The notes: generated from the letters alone by a model not told the origin. A stretch of 64,000 bases of DNA from Mucilaginibacter aquariorum (GCF_024498135.1 NZ_JANHOH010000001.1:2108001-2172000); one strand, 5' to 3'; numbered from the stretch's first letter, positions 50,715 to 60,013 are shown. Numbers and translations: made by a program.

Positions 50715-50946
50715 TTGTTAGTAAATGGCGTGAAAAGTGTTCACGTTCACGGCCGTGAACACCATCATTGATACATAAATAACTGATAATAAGCAATTTC
50801 AAAAATACGCTACTGACAAAACAACGTCACCATTAAATCCAAACCTGGCACAGGCAAACATGCAAATAATATAATCGGTCACGCCCCCCAAAGATCTGTC
50901 ATTGCACCTTCAAAGGCCATAGGATTTGATACCTCAGCATGACATA
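50715..50946. other. Intergenic region with a 14-bp palindrome
   Basis: TTCACGGCCGTGAA (50746-50759) is a perfect palindrome and is nested in GTGTTCACG/CGTGAACAC (50737-50745 and 50754-50762). The spacing looks like an operator, but no promoter-proximal gene is obvious: the GNAT gene is on the minus strand and ends at 50947. From 50770 to 50946 I see no gene or structure. Confidence 0.45.
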
Positions 50947-51474
50947 TTAATCCTTCCTCATCTTCACAATCCCCAGCAGCTCTTTATCAGGCATTGTAAC
51001 GTCTATTCGCTTAACTGCATGGTAACCCATTGCTTCATAAAGTGGCACGCCCGGTAAAGTTGCGCCAAGTTCAAAACAGGTAAAGCCGTTAGCTTTTGCA
51101 GCATCTTCACAAAGATTAATAATTTGGCGGCCTATACCCTGCCTTGCATGGTCGGGATGCACAAAAAAGGCTCTTATCCTTGCAGCGTCTTTTGCCGGAT
51201 CGAGTAAAGGATCTTCCATATCTTTATGCTGGTCGCCGCCGTACAACGTGTTTCTTTTGCTCCAGCCACCACAGCCTACCTTTACACCGTCCTTCTCGGC
51301 AACATAATAAGTGCCGTCTGTTATCAGCTGGCTATCAATACCAAAAATGTATTTTATAGCGCTTTCTATTTGCTTATCTGCGTAATAATCAGCGCTTAAG
51401 CCACGTACAGAAAGGCCTATTAATTGCTGCAATTCGTCCACATCATCAAAGGTGGCCAGCCGGGTTGTTATCAT
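50947..51474 (-). CDS. GNAT family N-acetyltransferase
   Basis: The 175-residue protein has N-terminal LATFDDVDELQQLIGLSVRG, the AcCoA loop FFVHPDHARQGIGRQIINLCEDAAKANG (R/Q-x-x-G-I-G) and a C-terminal GVPLYEAMGYHAVKRID. Substrate unknown. It is convergent to the VOC gene and divergent from guaA. Start ATG at 51474; a frame upstream is not open further. Confidence 0.88.
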   Translation of the reverse strand: MITTRLATFDDVDELQQLIGLSVRGLSADYYADKQIESAIKYIFGIDSQLITDGTYYVAEKDGVKVGCGGWSKRNTLYGGDQHKDMEDPLLDPAKDAARIRAFFVHPDHARQGIGRQIINLCEDAAKANGFTCFELGATLPGVPLYEAMGYHAVKRIDVTMPDKELLGIVKMRKD

Positions 51475-51567
51475 AGCGTAGATTCAAAGCGACTAATATA
51501 GTTTTATGTATCTTTTCTTAAAGTCAAATTTCTCAAAACTCATATCTCAATTTTCCGCTCAAAATCC

Positions 51568-51575
51568 TATCTTTG
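51568..51575 (+). promoter_or_regulatory. -7 promoter box TATCTTTG of guaA
   Basis: The box ends three bases before the guaA ATG (51579), so transcription should start at or very near the initiation codon. This supports a leaderless message and excludes the in-frame TTG (51573), which overlaps the box, as start codon. Confidence 0.6.
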
Positions 51576-51578
51576 CCC

Positions 51579-53108
51579 ATGCAAGAAAAAATCCTCATTC
51601 TTGACTTCGGTTCGCAATTTACCCAGCTTATCGCGCGCCGTGTCAGGGAGCTCAATATTTACTGTGAGATCCATCCCTTTAATAAAGTTCCTGAAGTTGA
51701 CGAAAGCGTAAAAGGTATCATCCTTTCCGGCAGTCCTTACTCTGTACGCCAGGACGATGCCCCTCATTTCGAATTTATTAAACATCACACAACATTGCCT
51801 ATTTTGGGCGTTTGTTATGGCGCCCAATACATGGCGCATTTTCATGGTGGCGAGGTGTTGGCATCAAGCACACGCGAGTATGGCCGCGCCAATCTGGATT
51901 ACATTAAACCTCATAACGTCTTATTTAAAGATGTACCCGCCGGTTCACAGGTATGGATGTCGCATGGCGATACCATTGCCCGGATAGCAGACGATTTTGA
52001 AATAATTGCAAGTACCGATAGCGTAAAAGTTGCCGCTTACCAAATAACCGGCACCAAAACTTACGGTATTCAGTTCCACCCCGAAGTTACCCACAGTATT
52101 GATGGCAAGCAATTGCTGCAAAACTTTTTGGTTGATATTTGCGGATGCAGCCAGGACTGGACACCAGATTCGTTCATTGAAACCACTATTGCCGAACTAA
52201 AAGCAAAATTGGGCGATGATAAAGTAGTATTAGGCTTATCGGGCGGTGTAGATTCATCTGTTGCGGCAGTATTGCTGCATCAGGCTATTGGCAAAAACCT
52301 GCATTGTATATTTGTTGATAACGGCTTACTGCGTAAAGATGAATACCAATCTGTGTTGGATTCGTACCAGCACATGGGCCTTAATATAAAAGGAATTGAC
52401 GCCAAGCAACGTTTTTACGATGCATTGGCCGGCATAAGCGATCCCGAGAAAAAACGTAAAGCTATTGGCCGCGTATTTATAGAAGTATTTGACGATGCCG
52501 CGCACGAAGTACAAGGTGTAAGCTGGCTTGGCCAGGGTACTATCTACCCGGATGTTATCGAATCTGTTTCGGTAAAAGGCCCGTCAGCAACCATCAAATC
52601 GCACCATAACGTTGGCGGTTTGCCTGATTTCATGAAGCTGAAAGTTGTTGAGCCACTAAACACTTTATTTAAAGATGAAGTGCGCAGAGTTGGTAAGGCC
52701 TTAGGTATCGACCCGAACATATTAGGCCGCCACCCTTTCCCGGGCCCCGGATTGGCTATCAGGATATTAGGCGATGTTACACCAGAAAAAGTTGATATAT
52801 TACAACAGGCAGATGCGATTTATATCAACAATTTGCGCTCTGGTGGTGTTTATGATAAAGTATGGCAGGCAGGCGCCATTTATTTACCGGTACAATCGGT
52901 AGGCGTTATGGGTGATGAGCGTACCTACGAGAACGTAATTTGCCTTCGCGCGGTAGAATCATTAGACGGAATGACAGCAGACTGGTGCCATTTACCTTAT
53001 GATCTGCTTGCAAAGATCTCTAACGAGATCATTAACAACGTTAAAGGAATTAACCGGGTAGTATATGACATCAGTTCGAAACCACCGGCCACTATTGAGT
53101 GGGAATAA
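51579..53108 (+). CDS. guaA: GMP synthase (glutamine-hydrolysing)
   Basis: This 509-residue enzyme converts XMP to GMP. The N-terminal class I amidotransferase domain has catalytic Cys in [10 protein letters not shown] and His/Glu in FHPEVTHS. The ATP-pyrophosphatase domain has the P-loop [16 protein letters not shown], and the dimerisation domain has [17 protein letters not shown] choose the ATG at 51579. The next gene starts 44 bases before its stop, in another frame, which suggests coupling. Confidence 0.97.
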   Translation: MQEKILILDFGSQFTQLIARRVRELNIYCEIHPFNKVPEVDESVKGIILSGSPYSVRQDDAPHFEFIKHHTTLPILGVCYGAQYMAHFHGGEVLASSTREYGRANLDYIKPHNVLFKDVPAGSQVWMSHGDTIARIADDFEIIASTDSVKVAAYQITGTKTYGIQFHPEVTHSIDGKQLLQNFLVDICGCSQDWTPDSFIETTIAELKAKLGDDKVVLGLSGGVDSSVAAVLLHQAIGKNLHCIFVDNGLLRKDEYQSVLDSYQHMGLNIKGIDAKQRFYDALAGISDPEKKRKAIGRVFIEVFDDAAHEVQGVSWLGQGTIYPDVIESVSVKGPSATIKSHHNVGGLPDFMKLKVVEPLNTLFKDEVRRVGKALGIDPNILGRHPFPGPGLAIRILGDVTPEKVDILQQADAIYINNLRSGGVYDKVWQAGAIYLPVQSVGVMGDERTYENVICLRAVESLDGMTADWCHLPYDLLAKISNEIINNVKGINRVVYDISSKPPATIEWE

Positions 53109-54318
53109 GTGGTTTATACTTGTTTTAGCGCTGATAATAGGTGCATGTTCGCCTAAAGTACGAACTGCACCCTCATCTACCGTAAAAACAACAACTGAAA
53201 AGCCCGCGGAAAAAAAGGAAGAAGAAAAGTCTCCGGTAAAAGCAGCCGAAGTTAAACAATCTGTTATATCATTGATATTGCCTTTGGTGTTAGATAACGC
53301 TGCAGCAGGCAAAACCTACAGTGCGGCCGATTTAAAAAAAGCCGATATGGGGGTTGAGTATTACCAGGGCTTTAAATTAGCCCTTGATTCGTTAACCGCT
53401 ACCGGCGCCAACTACAAGTTACAGGTATTTGATAGTAAGGATGATGTAGCGCAGGCCCATAGTCTGGGTATAAACCCCCAGGTAAAAAACAGCGAGTTGG
53501 TAGTAGGCCCTATTTTCCCAGAAGATATTAAGGCCTTTTCGGCTATGCTTACATCCCCGCGCAAACCTCTTATTTCGCCCTTATCACCTGCGGCGCCTGC
53601 AACTTTCAGGAACCAGAATTTGGTTACAATGACGCCACCGCTGGAGTATCATGCCATAGGGGCAGCAACCTATATTGCTAAAAGTATAAAACCAAAAAAG
53701 GTGTTCATCCTTACTTCGGGTTTTAGCGATGAAAAATTATATGCAAGCCCCTTTAAACGCACTATTGATAGTTTAAGCAAGCGTAAGATACCGGTAGTGA
53801 CCATAACAGTAGTACGCGGCAACCTAACGCCGTTAGTACAGCAGTTATCAACAAAAGACCAAAATATATTCCTGGTGCCATCAACCAAACAGGCTTTCCT
53901 GATGGTTACGTTACGTTCGCTGGATACCCTTTCCAAAAAATATCCGGTAACGCTGTTTGGCCATCCCAACTGGGAAAAGTTCGCTTTTTTGAAATCCGCC
54001 CTTTTGCAACGGCTGAATACCCACATTACATCAGCCGATAAAGTGGATTATAAAAGTGCCGAGACCAACGATTTTTTGCGTAGTTACCGCCATGCTTACC
54101 ATACCGAGCCTACCGACTATGCTATAAAGGGATTTGACCAGGGCTTGTATTTTGGAAAGATGTTAGCTGAAGGGGAAGATTTTACTAAACCCGATCTGGA
54201 AGATTATACCGGCATACATAACAGCTTCCACTTTATAAAAAAACCGGGATTAGGTTGGATAAATACCCACGTAGATATCCTGAAATATCAAAACTTTGAT
54301 CTAATAAAGGCACAATGA
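53065..54318 (+). CDS. Substrate-binding-like lipoprotein (periplasmic binding protein type I fold)
   Basis: The 417-residue protein has a lipoprotein signal ([13 protein letters not shown], Cys near residue 28) and a Lys/Glu/Thr-rich tether ([21 protein letters not shown]). The rest follows a PBP1/LivJ-like fold: [56 protein letters not shown] and [10 protein letters not shown]. The start at 53065 lies inside guaA; a TTG at 53095 is possible. No ABC permease is near. Relatives in this phylum next to guaA may sense or bind a peptidoglycan-type ligand, but this is inference. Confidence 0.8.
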   Translation: MTSVRNHRPLLSGNKWFILVLALIIGACSPKVRTAPSSTVKTTTEKPAEKKEEEKSPVKAAEVKQSVISLILPLVLDNAAAGKTYSAADLKKADMGVEYYQGFKLALDSLTATGANYKLQVFDSKDDVAQAHSLGINPQVKNSELVVGPIFPEDIKAFSAMLTSPRKPLISPLSPAAPATFRNQNLVTMTPPLEYHAIGAATYIAKSIKPKKVFILTSGFSDEKLYASPFKRTIDSLSKRKIPVVTITVVRGNLTPLVQQLSTKDQNIFLVPSTKQAFLMVTLRSLDTLSKKYPVTLFGHPNWEKFAFLKSALLQRLNTHITSADKVDYKSAETNDFLRSYRHAYHTEPTDYAIKGFDQGLYFGKMLAEGEDFTKPDLEDYTGIHNSFHFIKKPGLGWINTHVDILKYQNFDLIKAQ

Positions 54319-55496
54319 AAGCCATAAACCAAATAAAGACGTTTCAGCGGATATTGGATGAGTTTCCTGCCGATACACCTTTAAGCAAATTTTTACCCGG
54401 CTTTTATCGTCAAAACAAACAAATGGGCTCAACCGACAGGCGCGTTGCCGGCAGGTTGATCTATAACTATTTTCGCCTGGGCCGTGCCCTTCCTAATCTG
54501 CCGGCTGATGATCGTTTGATGGTTGCAGAGTTTTTATGCAACACGCAAAGCAACTCTTTTTTGCAGCACTTTAAACCCGATTGGGCTGCCTGTGTGGGTT
54601 TTAGCATCGATGAGAAAATCAACCTTGTAAAAGCCACGTACTCCGATTTTAAACTGGAAGATGTGTTCCCCTGGGTGCAACAGCTTTCGGCCGGTATTGA
54701 TAAAGATGCCTTCCTGAAATCCTTTTTTATTCAGCCCGATCTTTTCATCCGGGTAACTAAAGGTTTTGAAGCACAGGTTAAGGCCGAACTTACCAAAGCA
54801 TCTGTTACTTTCAAGGATGAAGGCAATGGCTGCCTCTCGTTACCAAACGGTACACGCTTAGAAACTATATTCCCCAAACAGCACTGGTTTGAGGTGCAGG
54901 ACCTATCGTCGCAACAAACGGCCAATTACTTTAAGCCCGAAAAGTGGGATAGCTGGTGGGATGCCTGCGCCGCATCGGGTGGTAAGTCGTTGCTGCTGCA
55001 CAGCTTACAGCCGGATATCAAACTGGTGGTGTCTGATATCCGCGAATCCATCCTTTCTAACTTAGATGAACGTTTTCAGCAGGCTGGCTTGCGTAAGTAC
55101 CAAAAAAAGGTAATGGACTTGACCGAGAACAACGAGCAGCTCTTATATAACTACGAGTTCGACGGTATTATACTGGATGCCCCGTGTAGCGGATCCGGTA
55201 CCTGGGGCCGAACGCCCGAGATGATCAGTCAGTTCGAGATCCATAAAACCGACTTTTTTAAACGCCTTCAACAAGCCATTGTTCGCAATGTGGCCAAACA
55301 CCTTAAACCGGGCAAACCGCTTATCTACATAACCTGTTCGGCCTTTAAAGCCGAAAACGAAGACGCCGTAAACTTCATTACCAAAGAACTGGGCTTAAAA
55401 CTGGAAGAAATGAAAGTGCTAACCGGTTATGAGAATAAAGCGGATACCATGTTTGTAGCGAGGATGATTGTTCCTGAGGGAGAGTCAAGAAGTTAG
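54315..55496 (+). CDS. RsmB/NOP family RNA m5C methyltransferase
   Basis: The 393-residue SAM-dependent enzyme has the motif I region WDACAASGGKSLLLHSL, DAPCSGSGTWGRTPE (motif IV with Cys) and YITCSAFKAENEDAV (motif VI with the catalytic TC). These two Cys residues mark RNA cytosine-5 methyltransferases. The N-terminal third lacks a clear NusB-type domain. The substrate could be rRNA or tRNA. It overlaps the upstream lipoprotein by the ATGA stop-start, so guaA, the lipoprotein and this gene form an operon. Confidence 0.9.
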   Translation: MKAINQIKTFQRILDEFPADTPLSKFLPGFYRQNKQMGSTDRRVAGRLIYNYFRLGRALPNLPADDRLMVAEFLCNTQSNSFLQHFKPDWAACVGFSIDEKINLVKATYSDFKLEDVFPWVQQLSAGIDKDAFLKSFFIQPDLFIRVTKGFEAQVKAELTKASVTFKDEGNGCLSLPNGTRLETIFPKQHWFEVQDLSSQQTANYFKPEKWDSWWDACAASGGKSLLLHSLQPDIKLVVSDIRESILSNLDERFQQAGLRKYQKKVMDLTENNEQLLYNYEFDGIILDAPCSGSGTWGRTPEMISQFEIHKTDFFKRLQQAIVRNVAKHLKPGKPLIYITCSAFKAENEDAVNFITKELGLKLEEMKVLTGYENKADTMFVARMIVPEGESRS

Positions 55497-55512
55497 AGTC
55501 AAGAGATAAGAC
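55487..55512. repeat. Single arm of GAGTCAAGA-type words
   Basis: AGTCAAGAAGTTAGAGTCAA spans the methyltransferase stop and continues as GAGATAAGACA. The word matches those at 24269-24310 and 58123-58156. No complementary arm was found before the 55.5-kb inverted repeat, so this is an orphan arm. Confidence 0.45.
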
Positions 55513-55526
55513 AATACTCTCACACA

Positions 55527-55636
55527 CTTGCGCTCGTCTGCGACGAGTGCTTAAAACTGTATGGCATTTTCAATGCCAGGCAAAGCGCGATATAATCGCT
55601 AACCCATATTAAGCACTCGTCGCAGACGAGCGCAAG
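55527..55636. repeat. 110-bp REP/MITE-like element with 28-bp perfect inverted ends
   Basis: The ends 55527-55554 and 55609-55636 are perfect reverse complements over 28 bp and each contains the small palindrome CTCGTCTGCGACGAG. Inside are a hairpin TGGCATT/AATGCCA (55562-55578) and a partial AGCG..ATC pairing (55584-55600). No transposase or ORF is present. It resembles paired REP units (a BIME) or a miniature inverted-repeat element mobilised in trans. Confidence 0.75.
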
Positions 55637-55718
55637 AAAATGAATGAACGTTAAAAAGTGTTAATCTTTTCATTCCTTGCGTATTAGCAGCTAATTTAGT
55701 TTCAACAAACCCGTCACT

Positions 55719-58124
55719 ATGCTGCACAATTACTTTACCATTGCCTGGAGAAACATCTGGAAACACAAGCTTTTCTCGCTTATTAATATATTCGGCTTAT
55801 CTATAGGTATTGCATTTACCTTGCTGATAGCCGCCTATGTATGGCACGAGGTTAACGTAAATGCCGACCTGAAAAATGCCGATAACCAGTACATTATTCA
55901 AAGCAAATGGAAAGACCCGAATATGGGGTATGTGCTAACCGCCCTTGCCCCTATGCCAAAAGCACTTAAGGAGGAATATCCAAACCTGGTTGCCAATTAT
56001 TACCACTGGGACGGTGTAAGTTCTAACGTATCGAAAGGTGACAAGCACTTCCGCGAAAGTTTACAGGTTGGGGACAGTACCTTCATTACTACCTATGGAT
56101 TTAAGCTGCTGCATGGCGACCGTAAAACGGCCTTAAATGACCCTTTTTCGGCCGTGATAACGCGGGAAATGGCAATTAAATACTTCGGCAAAACCGATGT
56201 TGTTGGGCAGTCGGTAACCATTGAAAGTTTCACCGGCACCAAACACGATTTTACGATAACCGGTGTGCTGGATAAACTGAAGAAGAACTCGGTTACCAAT
56301 GTTATTGATGCCAGTAACAGTACTTTCTTTTTACCGGTTGCCGCCGCAAAGTTTTTAGGGCGAAGTTTAGACGGGTGGAATAATACAAATATTGTTGGCC
56401 TGATAGAATTAAAGAAAGGGGTTAAGCCCGAAGCACTGATTGGCCCAATGAAAAGCCTCATCAAACGGAATGCACCACCGCAAATAGCAGCTAACCTTAC
56501 GCCTTACCTGGTTTCTCTAAAATCCTTTTATATAAATGATGGTGGCGGTACTATCAAAAAAATGCTTTATACGCTGTCGTCCATAGCGTTGTTTATTTTG
56601 CTGATGGCGGTTATCAATTTTGTGAACATCTGTATCAGCCGTTCATCGCAACGCATGAAAGAAATGGGCATCCGCAAGGTTTTGGGAGGGTTACGCAAAC
56701 AACTGATATGGCAATTTCTAACAGAATCAGTATTGATGGTGCTCATAGCAACGCTAATAGCATTAGGTATTTACGCGCTGGCAAGGCCATTTTTTGCGGG
56801 ATTGTTAGCCACCGATATCAGCGGCCTGTTCTCTTTCCCGCTGTATTTCTACTTGATACCTGTTACATTCGCACTGGTAATAGGTTTGCTGGCCGGCTTA
56901 TACCCTGCATTGGTGCTGTCATCCTTAAAATCGGTCGACTCACTAAAAGGCAAGCTGGACAGGGTGAAAGATAACGTGCTGTTCCGCAAATCGCTTATCG
57001 CTTTTCAGTTTGGTACTGCTGCGGTGGTGCTGATCTGTGCTATTGTTATCTCCAAGCAGATCAATTTGTTCTTTAGTAAAAGCCTGGGTTACGATAAAGA
57101 CTATGTAGTTTACGCCCAGCTGCCGCGCGACTGGAGTAAACCCGGCGTGCAAAAAATGGAAGAAAAACGGTATCGCTTAGCGCAATTGCCGCAAATAAAA
57201 TCCGTCACCCTATCGTGGGCAATACCAGATGGTAACAACGGTGGCGGCATACAGGCCTACAAAATGTCCGACAATCCAAGCCAGGCATTCCCATCACAAG
57301 TATTAACGGTTGATAACCAGTACGCGATTACCTACGGCATCCCACTCAAAGCTGGTGAGTTTTTCAAGTCGCAATATATGGCTGGCGACTCAGCCGAAGT
57401 TGTAATTAACGAGAAGCACCTAAAAGCATTAGGCTTTAAAAACGCGCACGACGCCATCGGTCAGCAATTCCAGGCACAGGGTATGCCACCACTAACCATA
57501 CGGGGCGTAGTCGCCGATTTTCAATTTGGATCGATGCAGGGCCCGATAACACCTATAACTTTTGTTAATGTAAACTGGTCGCCCTTTTATCGTTACTTTT
57601 CCATTAAACTAAAGCAGGGCAATATAGAAACCAGCCTGGCAGCCCTGCAAAAGAAATGGGCCGAGGTTTTACCCGGTGCACCCTTCGAATATGGTTTTAT
57701 GGATGAAGCCCTTGCCAAGCTATACAAAACCGAACTACAGCTGAAAAAAGCATCGTACCTGGCAACAGGTTTGGCCATCATCATCGTGTTGTTAGGCGTG
57801 TTGGGATTGATATCCCTCAGCATCCAAAAACGCACCAAAGAGATAGGCATCCGCAAGGTGCTGGGATCATCGGTTAAGGATGTAATGTTGCTGTTCCTGA
57901 AAGACTTTTTAGGAACGGTTGTTATTGCCGGGATCATTGCATGCCCGCTGGCCTATTGGATGATGAATAAGTGGCTTAACGGGTATGCCTATAAGATAAG
58001 TTTAACGGTAGTACCTTTCGCGGTAGCTGTTGTGGCGCTGCTTATGATAACGGCGGTGCTCATAAGCCTGCAAACTATTAAGGCCGCGCTGGCAAACCCG
58101 GTAAAGAGTTTGAGGTCGGAATAG
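55719..58124 (+). CDS. FtsX-like ABC transporter permease
   Basis: The 801-residue inner-membrane protein has an N-terminal helix (about 18-42, LFSLINIFGLSIGIAFTLLIAAYVW) and a large periplasmic MacB_PCD domain (about 45-275). Three helices follow (about 290-385), then a second periplasmic MacB_PCD domain and three C-terminal helices with the FtsX signature (SIQKRTKEIGIRKVLGSSVKDVMLLFLKDF). RMKEMGIRKVLGG is the first copy of that signature. No ATPase gene is next to it, so it must use one encoded elsewhere. Substrate unknown; relatives handle lipoproteins, peptides or signalling of cell-envelope stress. Confidence 0.88.
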   Translation: MLHNYFTIAWRNIWKHKLFSLINIFGLSIGIAFTLLIAAYVWHEVNVNADLKNADNQYIIQSKWKDPNMGYVLTALAPMPKALKEEYPNLVANYYHWDGVSSNVSKGDKHFRESLQVGDSTFITTYGFKLLHGDRKTALNDPFSAVITREMAIKYFGKTDVVGQSVTIESFTGTKHDFTITGVLDKLKKNSVTNVIDASNSTFFLPVAAAKFLGRSLDGWNNTNIVGLIELKKGVKPEALIGPMKSLIKRNAPPQIAANLTPYLVSLKSFYINDGGGTIKKMLYTLSSIALFILLMAVINFVNICISRSSQRMKEMGIRKVLGGLRKQLIWQFLTESVLMVLIATLIALGIYALARPFFAGLLATDISGLFSFPLYFYLIPVTFALVIGLLAGLYPALVLSSLKSVDSLKGKLDRVKDNVLFRKSLIAFQFGTAAVVLICAIVISKQINLFFSKSLGYDKDYVVYAQLPRDWSKPGVQKMEEKRYRLAQLPQIKSVTLSWAIPDGNNGGGIQAYKMSDNPSQAFPSQVLTVDNQYAITYGIPLKAGEFFKSQYMAGDSAEVVINEKHLKALGFKNAHDAIGQQFQAQGMPPLTIRGVVADFQFGSMQGPITPITFVNVNWSPFYRYFSIKLKQGNIETSLAALQKKWAEVLPGAPFEYGFMDEALAKLYKTELQLKKASYLATGLAIIIVLLGVLGLISLSIQKRTKEIGIRKVLGSSVKDVMLLFLKDFLGTVVIAGIIACPLAYWMMNKWLNGYAYKISLTVVPFAVAVVALLMITAVLISLQTIKAALANPVKSLRSE

Positions 58125-58265
58125 AATCAAGATGTAAGAATCAAGAATTAAGAAAGGGGAAAAAAATGCATCATCGATGACGCGCGGAGAGCAATGACAC
58201 GCGGAGAGTAATGCCCTTATAACAGATCTCTCTTTCTTGATTCTTGACTCTTACATCTTGACTCT
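58123..58265. repeat. Palindrome of GAATCAAGA words between convergent genes, with tandem 17-mers inside
   Basis: The arm 58123-58156 begins inside the permease stop codon and is an imperfect (31 of 34) reverse complement of 58232-58265, which ends two bases before the marC stop. Both arms contain AGATGTAAGA. In the loop, ATGACGCGCGGAGAGCA and ATGACACGCGGAGAGTA are tandem 17-bp copies differing at two positions. Confidence 0.7.
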
Positions 58266-58266
58266 C

Positions 58267-58836
58267 CTACAACCCTGAATTACTCCTAAACAGTTTTATC
58301 GCGATAGCCAATAAAATTACGCCGAACGCTTTGCGAAGGATATGCAGGCCGGTTTTACCGAACAGCTTTTCCAGCCATTTCACATTTTTAAGCACCAGGT
58401 AAACAAATATGGTATTCACAATGATCCCTACTATTATGTTTTGAGTTTGATATTGAGATTTTAAGGATAATAAGGTTGTCATGGTACCGGCACCGGCTAT
58501 CAGCGGAAAGGCCAGCGGGACGATAGATACAGATTCTGGCATCTCTTCTTTAAAAAAGTTTACACCTAACACCATTTCCAACGCTATAATGAAGATCACA
58601 ATAGAACCTGCTATCGCAAACGATGATATATCCAGCCCAATAACGGCCAGCAATTCATCGCCCACAAACAAGAAAGCTATCATCAATATTAACACAGCTA
58701 TACTTGCTTTTTCAGATTCGATATGGCCTGCTTTTTGGCGTAATTGGATAATTACAGGTATGGCGCCCAGTATATCAATAATCGCGAACAGGATCATTGT
58801 TACGGAAAGGATCTCTTTAAAGATTAATGGATGCAT
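58267..58836 (-). CDS. MarC family integral membrane protein
   Basis: The 189-residue protein has six membrane helices: VTMILFAIIDILGAIPVI, ASIAVLILMIAFLFVGDELLAV, FAIAGSIVIFIIALEMVLGV, PLAFPLIAGAGTMTTLLSL, NIIVGIIVNTIFVYLVLK and HILRKAFGVILLAIAIKLFR. The PLAFPLIAGAGTMTT segment is the MarC signature. The family's function is not established; the old multiple-antibiotic-resistance assignment has not held up. The gene stops four bases after the MFS gene's stop on the same strand, so the two may be one transcript. Confidence 0.9.
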   Translation of the reverse strand: MHPLIFKEILSVTMILFAIIDILGAIPVIIQLRQKAGHIESEKASIAVLILMIAFLFVGDELLAVIGLDISSFAIAGSIVIFIIALEMVLGVNFFKEEMPESVSIVPLAFPLIAGAGTMTTLLSLKSQYQTQNIIVGIIVNTIFVYLVLKNVKWLEKLFGKTGLHILRKAFGVILLAIAIKLFRSNSGL

Positions 58837-58840
58837 AAGT

Positions 58841-60013
58841 TTAGGATGTTTTTTCTTTTGAAATTAAACGAATACTAAACAAAAGTGCAATTAAAATATA
58901 TAAAGATGATAAAAAGAATATACTATGTATGGATATAGCTGTAATAAGTCCTGCCGTTACAGGCCCTAAGGTTTGCCCTATTGAGGCGTATGCCTGGTTT
59001 ACACCCATTACCTCACCCCGTTCATTGCCATCGTTGTGGTCGGCTATAATGGCGTTTAGCATGGGGTTACGCAAACCGTTGAACAAGCCGTAAATACCTA
59101 CAGCTATAGCAAACAAGACCAGGCCTGTTGTAAAGCCCGCCAATAGCATCATGCCTAAACAAAACAAGGTAGATATAAATAGTATTACTGCCTGTGTTGA
59201 TATTATCTTTTTAACAGCAGGAACCAGCATTTGCATCAATATCCCGCTGATACCAAAGCCGCCATAAAAAAGGCCTATCTGGGTGGGGTTCAATTTCAAT
59301 TCATCAACACTAAAGGTTTGGAAGCCTATCAGCATAGTAAACTGTGCCATGGTCAATAAAAAGCCGGTGAAAATTGCTGTGCCAATTACCGGTTTCTTCA
59401 ACACGGTAACGAGCGATATAAAACTGAAATGGTTTTTCTTTGTGGGCGATCTGCCGGTTTTATTCTGGTTAGTTTCCTTTAGGAAAAACAAGGTTAGCAG
59501 CACACCCAAAATAGCTATCCCCGCAGCAAAGAAGAATGGAACCTGCATCCCGAATTTGCTAAGCAAGCCGCCTATGGCAGGGCCTATTACAAAGCCAAAC
59601 CCAAATGCCGAACCCAGGATCCCAAAGTTTTTTGCACGCTCTTTTGGTGATGAGATATCTGATACCATAGCCTGGGCTACAGAGATATTACCTCCGGTTA
59701 AACCATCCAATATCCGCGCAGCAAAAAGCACAAAAATACCGTTGGCCAGGCCAAATATGATAAAGGATGCACAGGTGCCTATCAGGCTGATAACCAACAA
59801 TGGCTTACGGCCAAACTTATCAGACAGTGAGCCTAAAACCGGTGTAGCAAAAAATTGCGCGATGGAGTACGCGGCGGTAAGCAAACCAATGGTATGCTCG
59901 GTAACGCCAAATTTTTTACCATACGGATACAGCAAGGGTATAATTATGCCAAAACCCATAGAGTTGATAATGGCAATAAATACAAGCACCCATAATATCC
60001 GGTTCATTTTCAT
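58841..60013 (-). CDS. MFS transporter, TetA-like
   Basis: The 390-residue protein has twelve membrane helices and motif A GSLSDKFGRKPLL between helices 2 and 3. NGLRNPMLNAIIADHNDGNERGEVMG follows in the second half. It resembles the TetA/drug-efflux (DHA1) group. Substrate unknown. It ends four bases before the marC start on the same strand and probably shares its transcript. Confidence 0.9.
   Translation of the reverse strand: MKMNRILWVLVFIAIINSMGFGIIIPLLYPYGKKFGVTEHTIGLLTAAYSIAQFFATPVLGSLSDKFGRKPLLVISLIGTCASFIIFGLANGIFVLFAARILDGLTGGNISVAQAMVSDISSPKERAKNFGILGSAFGFGFVIGPAIGGLLSKFGMQVPFFFAAGIAILGVLLTLFFLKETNQNKTGRSPTKKNHFSFISLVTVLKKPVIGTAIFTGFLLTMAQFTMLIGFQTFSVDELKLNPTQIGLFYGGFGISGILMQMLVPAVKKIISTQAVILFISTLFCLGMMLLAGFTTGLVLFAIAVGIYGLFNGLRNPMLNAIIADHNDGNERGEVMGVNQAYASIGQTLGPVTAGLITAISIHSIFFLSSLYILIALLFSIRLISKEKTS

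Noticed and set aside
58165..58198. CRISPR-like repeat
   Set aside because: There are only two adjacent 17-bp copies with no spacer, no further units and no cas genes.
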